Below, piece after piece: positions 1-11,000 of a stretch of 64,000 nucleotides of DNA (the first letter of the stretch is position 1; each line of letters begins with the position of its first letter). The notes under the pieces were generated by a model. That model was not told the DNA's origin. It saw only the letters and a program-made list of their open reading frames with translations, and did no database searches. Origin of the DNA: Misgurnus anguillicaudatus (lineage: Eukaryota > Chordata > Actinopteri > Cypriniformes > Cobitidae); contig NC_073337.2 in assembly GCF_027580225.2 (NCBI RefSeq), positions 11,833,001 to 11,897,000 of the forward strand, written 5' to 3'. Made by a program: the position numbers and the translations under genes.

Positions 1-1928
1 ACAATGCGCTTAGATCGTTAAAATAGGGCCCTTTGAGTTTACTTGCTTCATTCGTGTGTGAAACTGTGCGTGAAATTCTAATAATTCAGACATTCACACG
101 GAAATTTGTGTCATGGGAGGGGCTTCTACGACCCCGCTCGCTTCCTGTAATCACGTCACTACTAGAGCAAGCTCCTGAGCACTGCGCTAAACGCCTCATT
201 CGTGCAGCGAGACCTCCACATGCGCGCCAACGCGTCTTTACATTGACTTAACATTAAAATCACTCGCGCTTGACGCCTCTCCCGCTGTTGGTCTGAACGC
301 AGCATTAGACTTAATAATGACTTTCAATGATTCTCAACGTGATCTTCACTTGACATAGGTTAACAGATGAACCAACATAGGACAGCACACACAAAAGGAC
401 ATTAAAAAAGGGAGCAAATAATGAGGGCAAAAGGTGAAGGAAAAGAAACAATGACAAGATAATTTATGAGGAGACTAGGGGGTGGGGACAAGACAGGTAA
501 GCACATGGCCTGATAAAAAACAAACCAGGGCCACGTGCTTCCACACACAACGTGGGTTCACAACATGCAGTGTGTGTGTTCACTACTCGCTTCACTCATT
601 CACTTCACCAAGCACAAATTCTTTGAAAGTTTCCAGAAAAAGTAGTTTTGGACCTCCTACACGTAACAACTAAATAGCAATGTACCATATTGTTAATTTT
701 GTAAAACATACTTTTTTAGAGTAACGTTCTTATTTCCTATTTGCTCATTTAAAAGTACTGCCATATCTGAAAAAGAAACAACCTACACTACTAAAATATA
801 GTTGTTATCCTTAAAGTGCATGTGAGCAATAGAGCAGAAAATGGTAGCAAAAGTTTGGCCCTCTATACACCTATTCCCCCTACCTCCTTTTAAAAAACAG
901 GGTGTATGCAAATTGGGGGAAAGCTTTCTCTTAGCTTTTAAAAATAAAAGCAATTTTGGTTAAAGGGCTGAGCAGAGAGCCTGTGATGTATAACCAAGAC
1001 CTTGCATTTAATTAAGCCAGCCTCTTCCACTTTTCTGCAAGCATGCATAATCATTTCATACACCGTGATATCATCTGCCTAATGCGCTATTTTACCATAC
1101 AGTTAAACCTGGGCGATAAATCTTCCTCAGCTTTCTTTTAATAGATGCAGGGTGAATAATGCGTGCATTAGATTACCGGCCCAGCGTTGTGTGTGAGAGG
1201 AAATACTTTACAATGATTATGGCCACCTCTCCCAGCGGACACCATCTTCATGCCCCTACCAAGCTTCTGCCCAATTGTTGGTTTCATTTCCACCGCATAA
1301 AAAAATGCATTTAATTCACACGAGTATCTGCATGTAAAATACACCCTGCCACTACAGAAGTGAAGGTGCCCTAGTACTTACTAGACTCTGTTAGAATGAA
1401 ATATATTTTAATGTCTGCAGATTTTATCGTGCTGTAGGTCAATAGTGGACACCCACAACTTCAAGCAGAAATGCATTTGTGAGGGCATTTGCACTTTTGC
1501 AAATTTCTATGAGGATAAAGGAGCTTTCAACACTTTTATTTTCTTTCCACACTCATTATATTTCTGGATTGCCACATGACTTAAGGGATCATGCTGGGTC
1601 ACATTCAAAACACTCCTAGATTTTGCAAAAGTGCAAATGGATTTGTTATTTACTGTTTTGACATCTGTCTTTCTAGTGTGATGAATTAGCAACAAATAAC
1701 AGACACATTTTGCTTTCTAACCTGACTTTGACAACTATGACAGATGTTAAAACAAGCCCATTATTATTAATGAACATCAGGTCATACTGAACAATTTTGT
1801 GTAACAATGTTGACATTTTATCACATGTCTGTGTTTCTGATTTGTCATGTATTTTATTTTTGTAGCCCATGTCATTTTTGTCTGTTTTTGTTAGTCTTTC
1901 ACTGTCCTAGTGTTTTCAGGTGTTCATT
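1..1928. other. Unique AT-rich non-coding DNA, presumed tafa5 intron
   Basis: No credible exon is seen; the short open frames lack domain-like composition. Positions 4-27 match 26541-26564 at all but one base, so the window opens inside the end of a dispersed repeat. Positions about 985-1230 are repeat-free, of mixed composition and hold homeodomain-type TTAATTAA-like and TAATG motifs; this is a candidate conserved non-coding element by appearance only. Confidence 0.5.
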
Positions 1929-2840
1929 GTGTTTACATGCAACCAAATAATCGGTTTGTAATCGTATTGATGGCTCAATCGTATTGAAAAGCCTTCATGT
2001 AAACACCTTAATCAATACGATTGAGGAGGATCGGATGCAAATTTGGATCGTATTGAAGGGGGTGGTGTTCTCCGATCTGTGATCCGATCAGCAAGAGAAA
2101 AGTACGCATGTTCGCGTGAATCGTAGTATTTTCTTAATCGGATCCAAAAATACACTGTGCACATGCGCAGAACATTTGTGCTCAAGTTCACGTCTTATAT
2201 TTACCTCTTATATATCACATGATTTTCATTACAGAAACACGCAATAGCAAGGCAATGGCATCACGCATAATTGGGTAAAGTTAATGGAGTCACATGCTGT
2301 ACACGCGATGTACAGTGTTTATGTGTACTTTTAAAATATTAGGCCACTTAACGCAATAAAATAGCGTTGTGATTTTTGAAAAATGTGTTTTGATTATCTG
2401 AAAACTTCTTAAGAATTTTTTTTCCAATTCAGTTTTGACTTTTATCCAGAGATAAAACGTGAACTCGACGAGAGATGCTGTGCGCAGCGTAGCGTTGCCA
2501 AGTCCAAGTTTAGATTTGGGCTACTGTTTAAACTGTTTCCACCAGTTGTTTTTTTCTGCGGGTTAAAGATTAAATGATTTCGTTGATAAGTTATTGATAG
2601 TTGGGCTGTGGACAGTCATTGGGATGCTTTTGGGCTAGTTTTAAATGTCTATTGGGCTGGTATTGATACGTGAATCTGGCAACCCTGTGCACTTACGCAG
2701 ATGTTTGGTTCGGATTATATAGAATGTACATGTTAACAAACATTGAAATCAGATTGCAATGTTTAGGGTGCATGCAATGTAGTAACCTTCAATCGTATTA
2801 AATTCAGGCTGATTGACAAAATTTTGTGAATGTAAACATA
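1929..2840. repeat. Palindromic interspersed repeat cluster with GTTTACAT ends
   Basis: The block begins with GTTTACAT at 1931 and ends with ATGTAAAC at 2830-2837. A third end-like CATGTAAAC lies near 1996-2004. Inside, CTCAATCGTATTGA (1974-1987) is exactly inverted at 2012-2025, giving a 14-bp stem with a 24-nt loop. Several further ATCGTATTGA and GATCGGAT motifs occur. This looks like one or two small inverted-repeat DNA transposons, but no clear target duplication fixes the ends. No open frame is present. Confidence 0.45.
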
Positions 2841-3751
2841 GCCATTGTCAAGGCTACTACATTATTTTATGTGTTGTTTGTGTGGATTATGAGATGTTTT
2901 GATTCTGGTTTATGTTCATTACGTTTAACATTGATTTGCATTTAGATCCTGCCTTCTCTTTCTGTTTTTATAACAACACATTACAACATGTTAGTGAGTG
3001 AAGCAATCATCCCTGCTCTCTGTATCTATATCTGTTTCCACCACTGTTTAGTTATGATATACAATTATATTAAGCTTTATAATTATGCATTACAGAAATC
3101 TCATTTATCATTTCCTTTACTATCTAAAATTATTAATTAGACATTTAACAGTGTTAAGTGAATGCTAAAGAGAATTTAAATAAGCAGTCATAGGTAAGCA
3201 TGGCTTCCAGTCCTGTCCTAGAGCTCTATGAAATCCAAGTAGTGTCAGACTAGTAACACTGACAAATTAACTAATTAAATTTATGCAGTCTATGTGAACA
3301 GTTTCACTCTGAATGGTGGCAACGATTCATCATTTAGCCATCATTTATCCATTTGCAAATTGTACACATTACTTGTGTGTCAAACTACTGGAATGACTTC
3401 TTTAACTGACAGCAACAATATTAGTTTCAAGAGGTCCTACTGTGCCATTTTACAAAGTCTTGATTTTGTAAGATTAGCTTGACTGTTTCATGTTTGATTG
3501 TTTAGAAAACATCATTAAACATTAACAGTAAAATTCTATTGAATTTCATGAATATCGACCCAAAAGAAATAAGTTCGATCTCATCGGATTTTATCTTAAT
3601 CGATATATGGCTTGTGAGATCAACCCTGATGGAAACGTTATTTGCCGAATAAATAATGATTTGCGATTAAGTTTTAGGTCATTTTATGGTTGGAACCCGC
3701 CACCAAACGAAGAAGAAAACGTTTTAGGTCATTTTCGCTCTGTTGCCACAC
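2841..3751. other. Non-coding DNA, nothing recognised
   Basis: AT-rich sequence without a convincing open frame, inverted repeat or known repeat. The stretch 3545-3720 may be the 5' non-coding part of the transposon gene fragment that follows. Confidence 0.4.
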
Positions 3752-4078
3752 ATGGCGGGTGTCGACAAAGTCAGATGTAAGTGGACAAACGAGGAGACGG
3801 GATACTTTTTAAATTGAATTTATCAGAGAAATGTAACGGCTATTTTAGATAGCAAAAATCTAAGAAATAATTTATCAGGAACTCGCAAAGGAAATGTCCA
3901 ACAATGGTTATGACAAGACGTGGGACGTCCTCCGGAGTAAATGGAAGGCGCTCAAACAGCGATACATGTTTCAAAAAAGAGAGTTATCTCGCAGCGGTGC
4001 CAGAGGGAAAATAAAGGCAAATTCGACCTTTTTGATGAGTTGGCCAAAGACCCATCGTAGCTTCCTTGGCTTTAAATA
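3752..4078 (+). pseudogene. Myb/SANT-like DNA-binding protein fragment, transposon-derived, frameshifted
   Basis: A start-like ATG at 3752 opens a short peptide with the KWTNEET motif that begins many Myb/SANT-like (trihelix-type) domains; it meets a stop near 3816. The reading continues in other frames as a segment containing ELAKEMSNNGYDKTW, then a Trp- and Lys-rich helix (SKWKALKQRY), then a KFDLFDELAKDP-like tail. This order is typical of the Myb-like accessory proteins of PIF/Harbinger transposons and their domesticated relatives. At least two frame changes (near 3869 and 4018) and a stop break it. No matching transposase is visible nearby. It could instead be a remnant of a domesticated host gene. 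DNA-binding function is lost in this copy. Confidence 0.6.
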
Positions 4079-4476
4079 TTAACAGCTCAGGTAAGATATC
4101 ACGTTATCGTTCTCATTTACTTTAAGGAACGCGTTAAGCCTTAATCCAGATTATCATTTCACGTTAATGCTTCCGTTGTTGTTGGGCATTTACGTGCATC
4201 TGCATCATCATAGCAATTTGTTGATAGCATCGTTTTCTTTTTATTATAGCATGATATGTCGCTATCAGCTGGCACATAAGCACTATTATAACTTGTGAAA
4301 TGGCGCAATCCATTTTGTCTAGCAAAACTTTGTTCGCAAATGTTTGCTTGGATGTTGTGCTATTCGGTGTGAAAATGAATGGAAACACCTTCAAATGTCT
4401 GAAATCAATTCGATGTACCAATTTGATCGCAAACCAGCATGTGACGTCATTACGCACAGGTTTTTATTTGCTTTAA
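4079..4476. other. Non-coding DNA, nothing recognised
   Basis: A spacer between the Myb-like pseudogene and the nested transposon block. The 97-codon minus-strand open frame here has no recognisable domain and is regarded as chance. Confidence 0.4.
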
Positions 4477-4690
4477 AGGAGCATTTCACCCGTAGAAACA
4501 TTAATCTTTATTGAAAGTGTGTCATATTTGTAGTAGGGTTGGGCGATGTCCCCATAAATTGGCAGTTGACGATGGTTACGTAAACCATCGCGATGGACGA
4601 TGATATCGTTAGTTGGGGGGGTATTTTAATTTTTCGTTATTATTCGTTATTATATAATTATTATTCGTTATTTTACTTTATTACTTCCAC

Positions 4691-4938
4691 TTAAGAAGAG
4701 TTGTGCACTTTTTATTTTAATATATATTTTACATAAATACTATTCTGTACTTAAAATCTATAATTTTGTTATTTTACTATCCCAACTAATGTCTCTTTCC
4801 TATAGGTTGCACATAAGGGGAAAAAGTAGCTTTAATCCACTGAAGAAGAGTTGTGCACTTTTAAGCACTTTTTAATCTCTTTACATAAATATTTTTTCTA
4901 TTTAAAAGCTATAATTTCGTTATTTTACTAACCCAACG
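4691..4938 (+). repeat. Direct repeat of about 98 bp, 150-bp period
   Basis: 4691-4788 and 4841-4938 share the order GAAGAGTTGTGCACTTTT, then TTACATAAATA, then CTATAATTT followed by GTTATTTTACTA and CCCAAC. The two copies differ by small changes. They belong to the body of the hAT element and probably arose by local duplication. Confidence 0.65.
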
Positions 4939-4969
4939 ACTCCTCCGCGCTTTCCAAATTTTGCACGTA

Positions 4970-5110
4970 AATATCTGTGCATATGTGCCACCAATACTCC
5001 GTCAGAGAGCGGGTCTTCAGCACCGCGGGGAGCAGCCAGCACTTCAATCCGCAGCTTATTAAAACTAGACAAAGTGAACAGGGCCAGACACATCGAAATT
5101 TAAACATGGT
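4970..5110 (+). pseudogene. hAT transposase C-terminal (dimerisation domain) remnant
   Basis: The conceptual peptide includes RERVFSTAGS, the conserved SERVFSTAG-type block of the hAT C-terminal dimerisation domain. It is preceded in another frame by CAYVPP, which fits the usual residues before that block. Following stops and frame changes break it, and the upstream RNase H-like catalytic part is absent. It lies inside the 4534-7675 hAT, in line with being the remains of that element's own transposase. It is non-functional. Confidence 0.7.
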
Positions 5111-5357
5111 CTGTGTATGTAAATCCCGCGTTTCGGTCGGAGTGTTGTTCCCGTTTTCTTGTTCTTGACGTTCGCTGAATTCTGGGTTTATATCCTAATC
5201 TGCCGCTTCAGTGCAGTATAGCCTCAATGTAACAATGAGCACGATCTAGATAGGCTACTTATAAATGATTAATATGGGCTGTTTTCTTGTACAAAATTAA
5301 TTCTTTTAAGATAAATGTACAACATGTAAAAAGACAAGATTCTAGCAATGTCAAGAT

Positions 5358-5557
5358 TAGGGATGGGCATTTTCCAGTAACTTACTATTACCAGTAATTT
5401 ACTATTACTTTTAATATTTAATTTTTCGAATATTTAAGCTCTTAAAGAACGAATATTCGTTTATTTAAATTATGTTAATTAAGATATGCGTGTTTTGTAT
5501 TTTTCATTTTGTCATAATTTCACAGAAGGCTTATAATTAGGAAATATCCACAATATC

Positions 5558-5621
<64 letters not shown>

Positions 5622-6659
5622 AATTCTTCTTAAAAAATATCCTACAGAAAAAAATGCGTTAAAACTTAATGCGGAGCGAAGTCTGGTCAAATCCTTAGTT
5701 TCAAGTCGGTCGTTAGTATTAATTCATTACTGTTTGATCTTACATACATTATATTATACCAAATATTATACACTAACCCCAAATCTAAGTGAAGTTTGAG
5801 GACTTGCGAAGTTTAAAGTTTGAGGACTTGACAAAGTAGGCTATCATCATTTAAACAGACTCAAAACACCAAGAGCCCGGAGCAAATGAAAAAACACATC
5901 TACATAACCGTATTTATCCTACCTGCTTTGGTGAAAGCCCGTTCTTCTGACTAGATACAATAATGCCGGTGCTGCGGAGAAAACTCTTCCTCGTGTTGCA
6001 CGTGATGATGGTTATCCGATAAAAACAACATACGGATTGAACAAGATTGAATATCTGTATTTAACATTCTTTTACAAATAACGTAAGCGGCTCGATACCT
6101 TATTGTTGACTGTGCAAAGTTACTAACATTAGCTTAATATAACAACATTTCACAAAGACGGTGCTTTGCTTTAAACTGCCATGTGCAGTTATCCGGTTCA
6201 TTTTCGAAAGAGCACCGCATATAATAAATGTTCTCCGTTTCATTTCGTTCTCCGTGTCTGTCTTGTTATTAACAAAATAAAGTAGACTTTATAACAGAAA
6301 GCTTACAAATCTCTCATGATGTGTTGAGTCGGGCGGCGGAGAAGCACGTTTAATAACACGTGAGCCCTCACTGAGCCAGTGGCCAAATACGGCGCGGCGC
6401 GGACAAACCCGGAGAAAAAATGAAAAACTTAAATTCGTCTGCAATCTGCATTGCCAAACAATCAGAAATACATACAAATTAATGTTCATGTATATTTTAC
6501 ATTTAAGTCTGTAAAAGACAGTATAGATGAAGTGAAAAAGCATTAAATAAGTTGTTACCCTTTGGTGGCACATTAAAAACAAACAAACATTCGAATAGCA
6601 TTTTTTAAATTCAAATTATTATTGCCATTCGAATATTCGAATATCCGTGCCCATCCCTA
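5358..6659. mobile_element. Non-autonomous hAT element nested in the 4534 hAT
   Basis: The ends TAGGGATGGGCA and TGCCCATCCCTA form a perfect 12-bp inverted repeat. The exact 8-bp duplication GTCAAGAT flanks it (5350-5357 and 6660-6667). The right end carries ATTCGAATATTCGAATAT, a palindrome seen in fish hAT elements of this type. The 1302-bp body holds an (AT)n tract and no transposase-like frame, so it would need a transposase supplied in trans. Confidence 0.9.
5561..5618. repeat. (AT)n microsatellite
   Basis: About 29 uninterrupted AT units inside the 5358-6659 hAT element. Confidence 0.97.
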
Positions 6660-6699
6660 GTCAAGATCAAATGCCTGACAGGATATTTTCACAGACTAA

Positions 6700-7421
6700 T
6701 GCCGAGTTCAGACTGCACGATTTTAGCCCTGATTTTGACTCGCCGACAGGTTTTGAGAAATCGCCGACAAATGCCCGAAATCACAGGCAAATCGATGCTC
6801 GTGCACGCGAGTGACAATCACACAGTGTGAATTATAAAAGACGCGTTCTGAGAGAATCGCCGACGAGTCGCTGACACCCGTGAGATATCTGGCATGCAAT
6901 ATATCTGACCCTTTCGGCGATTCAAAATCATGCCGTGTGAAATGTGTTTTGACTGACAATAACATCGACGATGACCTACAGCCAATGAGACAGCAACATA
7001 CAGGACAGCTGGAAGTTCGGGGAGGAGTCTCTCCAAACATGTCCTCCTTCATAATCTTTATTTCTTCTTCTTTCTGCTGCAAATGAGCGCACATGCAATT
7101 TGTATGGTAAACTTCTTGCGGGTGACCATCTTTAATAATAATCCCAGTCTCACGTGAGAACTCCGGTCTTGCACGCGTGACCTCGCGTTGTTTCCTTCGC
7201 GTCACTTCTCGCGTGCGTTTGGTTGTGAGACGTAGTTTGCGGACCGGGAAAACGTTATCGGCGATTCTTCTCACGGTAAAGTCATGCAGTATGAAAACCC
7301 CTGTCGCCAATCCATCATGCAGTCTGAAACAGCAGCGACTGAACGCTTCCCCAGATAATCACGCAGTGTGAAACCACAGGTGACCCGACTAGTTTGAAAA
7401 TCATACAGTCTGAACTCGGCA
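6700..7421. mobile_element. TAA-flanked PIF/Harbinger-like non-autonomous element
   Basis: The ends TGCCGAGTTCAGACTG and CAGTCTGAACTCGGCA are a perfect 16-bp inverted repeat that continues imperfectly to about 26 bp. TAA flanks both sides (6697-6699 and 7422-7424), matching the TWA duplication of PIF/Harbinger. The 722-bp body repeats a short CAYGCAGTNTGAA-like motif several times. A 195-codon minus-strand open frame (6723-7310, without an ATG at its left limit) crosses most of it, but no domain is recognised. Confidence 0.75.
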
Positions 7422-7773
7422 TAACACACGTCACGTCTCAGGCATAGACTACAGTATTTACAATAGCATATATGCATTAGTTATATTTTCTATTTAATTT
7501 ATAGAGCAATTCACGCAAAGATATTAGGTTAACTATAGTCTATATAGAAGAGAGTAAGTGTATGTCGACTCGCAGCGGAGTGGGGAGGGGGCGTGGCATC
7601 ACCATGGTGTCTCTACATCGTGATGTCAGTCAACCATCACGATGGACGATGATATCGTCTATCGGCACAACCCTAATTTGTAGTCGAAATGTAACATACA
7701 TTTCGAGTTTGGTGCCTATTTGACTGAGAAAAGGGGTGTAGTTGTAGTCTCACCCGCTCAACAAAGATATTGG

Positions 7774-7830
7774 ACTTCCTTCTTTCAATGATGCAAAATG
7801 ATGATTTTTACATCATTGAAAGAAGGAAGT
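7774..7830. repeat. Perfect 20-bp inverted repeat (hairpin)
   Basis: ACTTCCTTCTTTCAATGATG at 7774-7793 is exactly inverted at 7811-7830, with a 17-nt loop. It belongs to the body of the TTAA-flanked element. Confidence 0.9.
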
Positions 7831-7957
7831 GCAACCCTGAAATCTGTATTTCTCCTGTCTCAGCGGAAACTGAGGAAATGATGCACAACCATTCAAATAC
7901 ATGACTGGGGTTCTAACTATACAAAAATTTATGCAAATGGGTGAAGGTTCCCTTTAA

Positions 7958-9340
7958 AGCCGTTGTTTTTTTTACAGAACTTCAGATAATTCGATTGACA
8001 AGTGGATGGAAAGTTAGCTTGTAAGACTCTTACTCTGCCCTAATAGTATGTAGGGCTACTGTTTGTGCTATGGAAAAGTACATGGCAAAAGAGGGTGTAA
8101 GTACTGGAACTAGGGCTGGGAGGATTAATCTTGCGATTCTGCTTGCTATGTTTTCAATGAATTACTGTGAAAGGCCGCTACATCCAAAAGCCACAAGGCG
8201 CTCTCGTGCAGAAACTCAATATGGCCTGCAGAATAAGTAACATTTACACATGCAGCTTGCTTCAGGAAATATAAGCATATTTATATCACTATTCTTCAAA
8301 TCTTTTCAGGTATTTTCATGATAATAAAGAATATTTATAGTGATTATGTTTGACGAGTGTTGCTTTTTCAAATGCATGTTACCAACAACTCAAACTCAAT
8401 GATTTTAGATTGATAAGGACTTCCTACTGTACAGAGAGCCATAATACACAAAAGAGCTGTGTAAGCATCGCCTTTGTGATTCAGAATTGATTTCAGACAT
8501 TATTATTAGTAGGACAGATATTATTATTATGAATCGTCCCAACGGAAGTGTTACAACATTGCCTAGACAACACTGTGATCATTAAACAATAACATCTAAA
8601 TTCAATTCTTTCTTGCAATTCTGATTTTCTTTATTGATTATTTCTTATGTAATGTATATTATATTGCTTTAATTATTAAATCAGTGAAGCATCACTGATT
8701 TGATTGATTAATTCAGTGCATCATCACTAAACCCTTTCCATTCGCAATGGGTTGGGTAATATTGCCTGTAAGAAATGAATTTTGACTGGAAATAGTAGAC
8801 CATTTATGTTTTTTAAGGATACTTATTTTAACATACTATGATTTGGAACATTCAATTCTTATTTTGAATATAGAACAGGTAGTAGGGAAACTGGGTTTCC
8901 TTGCACACACATGCCTGACACCTTTGGTGTGGAATTTAAGCTTTGTAACTTTTCGTGCTCAAATAGCGACATTATACACTAAAGTTGAGGAAGTGAAAAT
9001 GCATAAAGTTAAAAATTCCTCAGTGGTAAGACCCATACCATGAACGAGTTCTTGGTTAACTTGTTCACTTAACTCTCTAAAATCCTCAGTATTGTTTAAT
9101 CAGGAGTATGGTTTTGCTAACTTCAACAATGATTCAAGGAAAACATGACTAAATTGTATGCACTATATCGACACATTTGAAATCTGCATTGTAAGAAATT
9201 TGAGCTTCGAAGTTTTTGCATTCTATATAGCAAAACAGATATGGGGAACAAATCTCTTTTAGACACGAAAGTGACAGAGACCTACCGTGTCTCATTTTTT
9301 GACTGCTGCGCTGATCTAACCAGTGACTGATACAACAGGC
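7958..9340. other. Non-coding DNA with a possible hAT end at 8109
   Basis: TAGGGCTGGGAGGATTAAT at about 8109 resembles a left terminus of fish hAT-type elements, and GAATCGTCCCA near 8530 could be a decayed right end. Without a clear target duplication the assignment stays weak. The rest is AT-rich with no supported exon. Confidence 0.35.
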
Positions 9341-9348
9341 TTGTTCGT

Positions 9349-9478
9349 TGTTTGACTTCATGTGGCACCACAAGAACCAAGAGGCAGATGACATCAAAAT
9401 CCCGGAAGAGCGATTCGAGAAATCATACTTTGATGTCATCTGCCTGTCGGTTCCAGCATCGCTGCACAAAGTCAAACA
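9349..9478. repeat. Foldback sequence with arms of about 50 bp
   Basis: The left arm begins TGTTTGACTT near 9348 and closes with GGCAGATGACATCAAA. The right arm begins with TTTGATGTCATCTGCC and closes with AAGTCAAACA at about 9478. The inner 16 bp pair exactly and the outer 10 bp pair exactly, with mismatches between. The loop is about 33 nt. It may be a small MITE or a transcribed hairpin; the open frames across it on both strands are a by-product of its symmetry. Confidence 0.7.
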
Positions 9479-9479
9479 A

Positions 9480-10020
9480 GCAGCAACAGCAGCAACAACG
9501 ACACTTGAGAATGATCACAGACCCCCTCAAGCACAGTCAGTATACGTAAGGAGTAATACAATTTTATATTTTCTTTGTTATGTAGTGGTTTATTTAGCCA
9601 TTGGTGCATGTATAAATGTATATCGGCATAATTACAAAGCTCAATTTAATTTTCAAAAGAGATTGCTGATTCAGACCTGCCTAATAAAATGCCTAGATCT
9701 GAAATGCCCCAAGGCATTTCCACATTTGCTAGAACATTCTAGCGCTTCTGTTTCACTGCCTGTTTTAATTATTTGTTAAAGTATTTGATGTTGACTCTGC
9801 AAAAATACATGACAGAGCTACACCTGTTTGAAGTTGACAGAGTCAGCAAAGTTAATTTTTAGAGAAAAAAATATCCCAAATTACCAAAAAATCACCACAT
9901 CCATACAGTACCTTCAACTGGTAAAACTAATAGATTTGGCACCCACAAAGTCAAAAACAACATCATTATATATTAAACTTTTTTTCTTTTATTGTTTGAT
10001 TTTCATTGAGACAGACATCT
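9480..10020. other. Non-coding DNA, nothing recognised
   Basis: AT-rich sequence. The open frame 9348-9779 is driven by the foldback and a CAG/CAA-rich stretch and shows no domain. Confidence 0.4.
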
Positions 10021-10021
10021 T

Positions 10022-11000
10022 TAAAGTGCCCATATTATGAAAAACTTTTTCTGGGCTTTGGGGTATTATTTTGTGTCTCTGGTGCTTCCACACGCACACA
10101 AACTTGGAAAAAGATCCATCCATGCTGTTTTGAGTGAGATACAGGTTTCTGATTGTCCTCTGCCTTGCACAGTTTCAAAATTAGCTACGTTGTGAGGTCA
10201 CACGCCTTGTCGTCACATTCCATTTGAATATTCCCGCCTACCTCCCCACTACCCAGGTCTCCACCCACCAGGTAGCTACAAAGTAGTCACTTCGCTGATA
10301 TCCTCCATACTGTTGTCATCATTGATAACCTACATATTGTTATCATGTCTCACGGAAATAACAGCGCTTTTTCTGACAACGCTGTTTGGATATTATGTAT
10401 TATACTCCCACCTTTTTTTAAAAACAAAGTTTTAACGCATGTTTATGTGTTTACCGGAACCTAAAGTGTAATCTCATATACAGTGTGTTACGACACAAAT
10501 AGTCCTCAGATTGTATATTCTATTCTATTACAAGACGTTCATGCAAAATCTGACATAAACAACAGACTATATATCTACAGATTATACGCATTTGTTGACA
10601 AAAATGGTCATTGGATGTATTCTATAAGACGGTTTTCATGGATTATTAACACATTTGAAACAGACTGGATTCAATTCGCGATCGTTATATCAACACAAAG
10701 GTAAGAAGTCCCGTTTATATTCTGCATGTTGTCATCTGGACTTCTGTCACAAAATACTACATTTATGATGTTAAAGCATCTGTATCTCAAAACAGAGACC
10801 ATGCACTGATGCTAAACCCGTAGACCTTTCAAACGATGTATAGTAAGGTTAATATTATTAATGTTTGTAGACAGTAGGCTATAAAGATATTGTTAGCAGT
10901 GCTAAAAGAACTGACGTCATCCCACCCATGAATTGGTGCGTGTCAAGGGGGTGAACTTGTGTGTGTGTTTTAGCAGTCATTTGCCATTGAGAACGAGGTG
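10022..11000. repeat. Dispersed repeat beginning AAAGTGCCCATATTATGAAA
   Basis: The start resembles a very common cyprinid interspersed repeat that I recognise by its GTGCCCATATTATGAAAAAC opening, preceded by TTTAAA (possible TTAA duplication). No matching right terminus was found, so it is truncated or its end is decayed; the right limit is approximate. It is non-coding. Confidence 0.5.

Larger units (their letters stand above)
4534..7675. mobile_element. hAT-superfamily transposon with perfect 8-bp target duplication
   Basis: The element starts TAGGGTTGGGC and ends GCACAACCCTA, an inverted repeat with one mismatch. ATTTGTAG flanks it exactly on both sides (4526-4533 and 7676-7683), the 8-bp duplication expected of hAT. 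Subterminal copies of a CGATGGACGATGATATCGT motif lie near both ends (about 4592 and 7640). It contains a degraded transposase C-terminus at 4970-5110 and two later insertions (5358-6659 and 6700-7421), so the original element was near 1.1 kb and already internally deleted. Confidence 0.85.
4477..7953. mobile_element. TTAA-flanked non-autonomous DNA transposon, split by a hAT insertion
   Basis: The ends AGGAGCATTTCACCC (4477) and the inverse of AGGGAACCTTCACCC (ending 7953) are imperfect inverted repeats, each bordered by TTAA (4473-4476 and 7954-7957). A TTAA duplication is the hallmark of piggyBac- and Kolobok-type elements. After removing the hAT at 4534-7675, the element is only about 330 bp and non-coding, with an internal 20-bp hairpin at 7774-7830. 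It is the oldest layer of the nest. Confidence 0.7.

Noticed and set aside
6723..7310. 195-codon minus-strand open frame
   Set aside because: It lies within a MITE, includes part of the terminal repeat, lacks an ATG at its left limit and shows no domain. Kept only as a note in the element entry.
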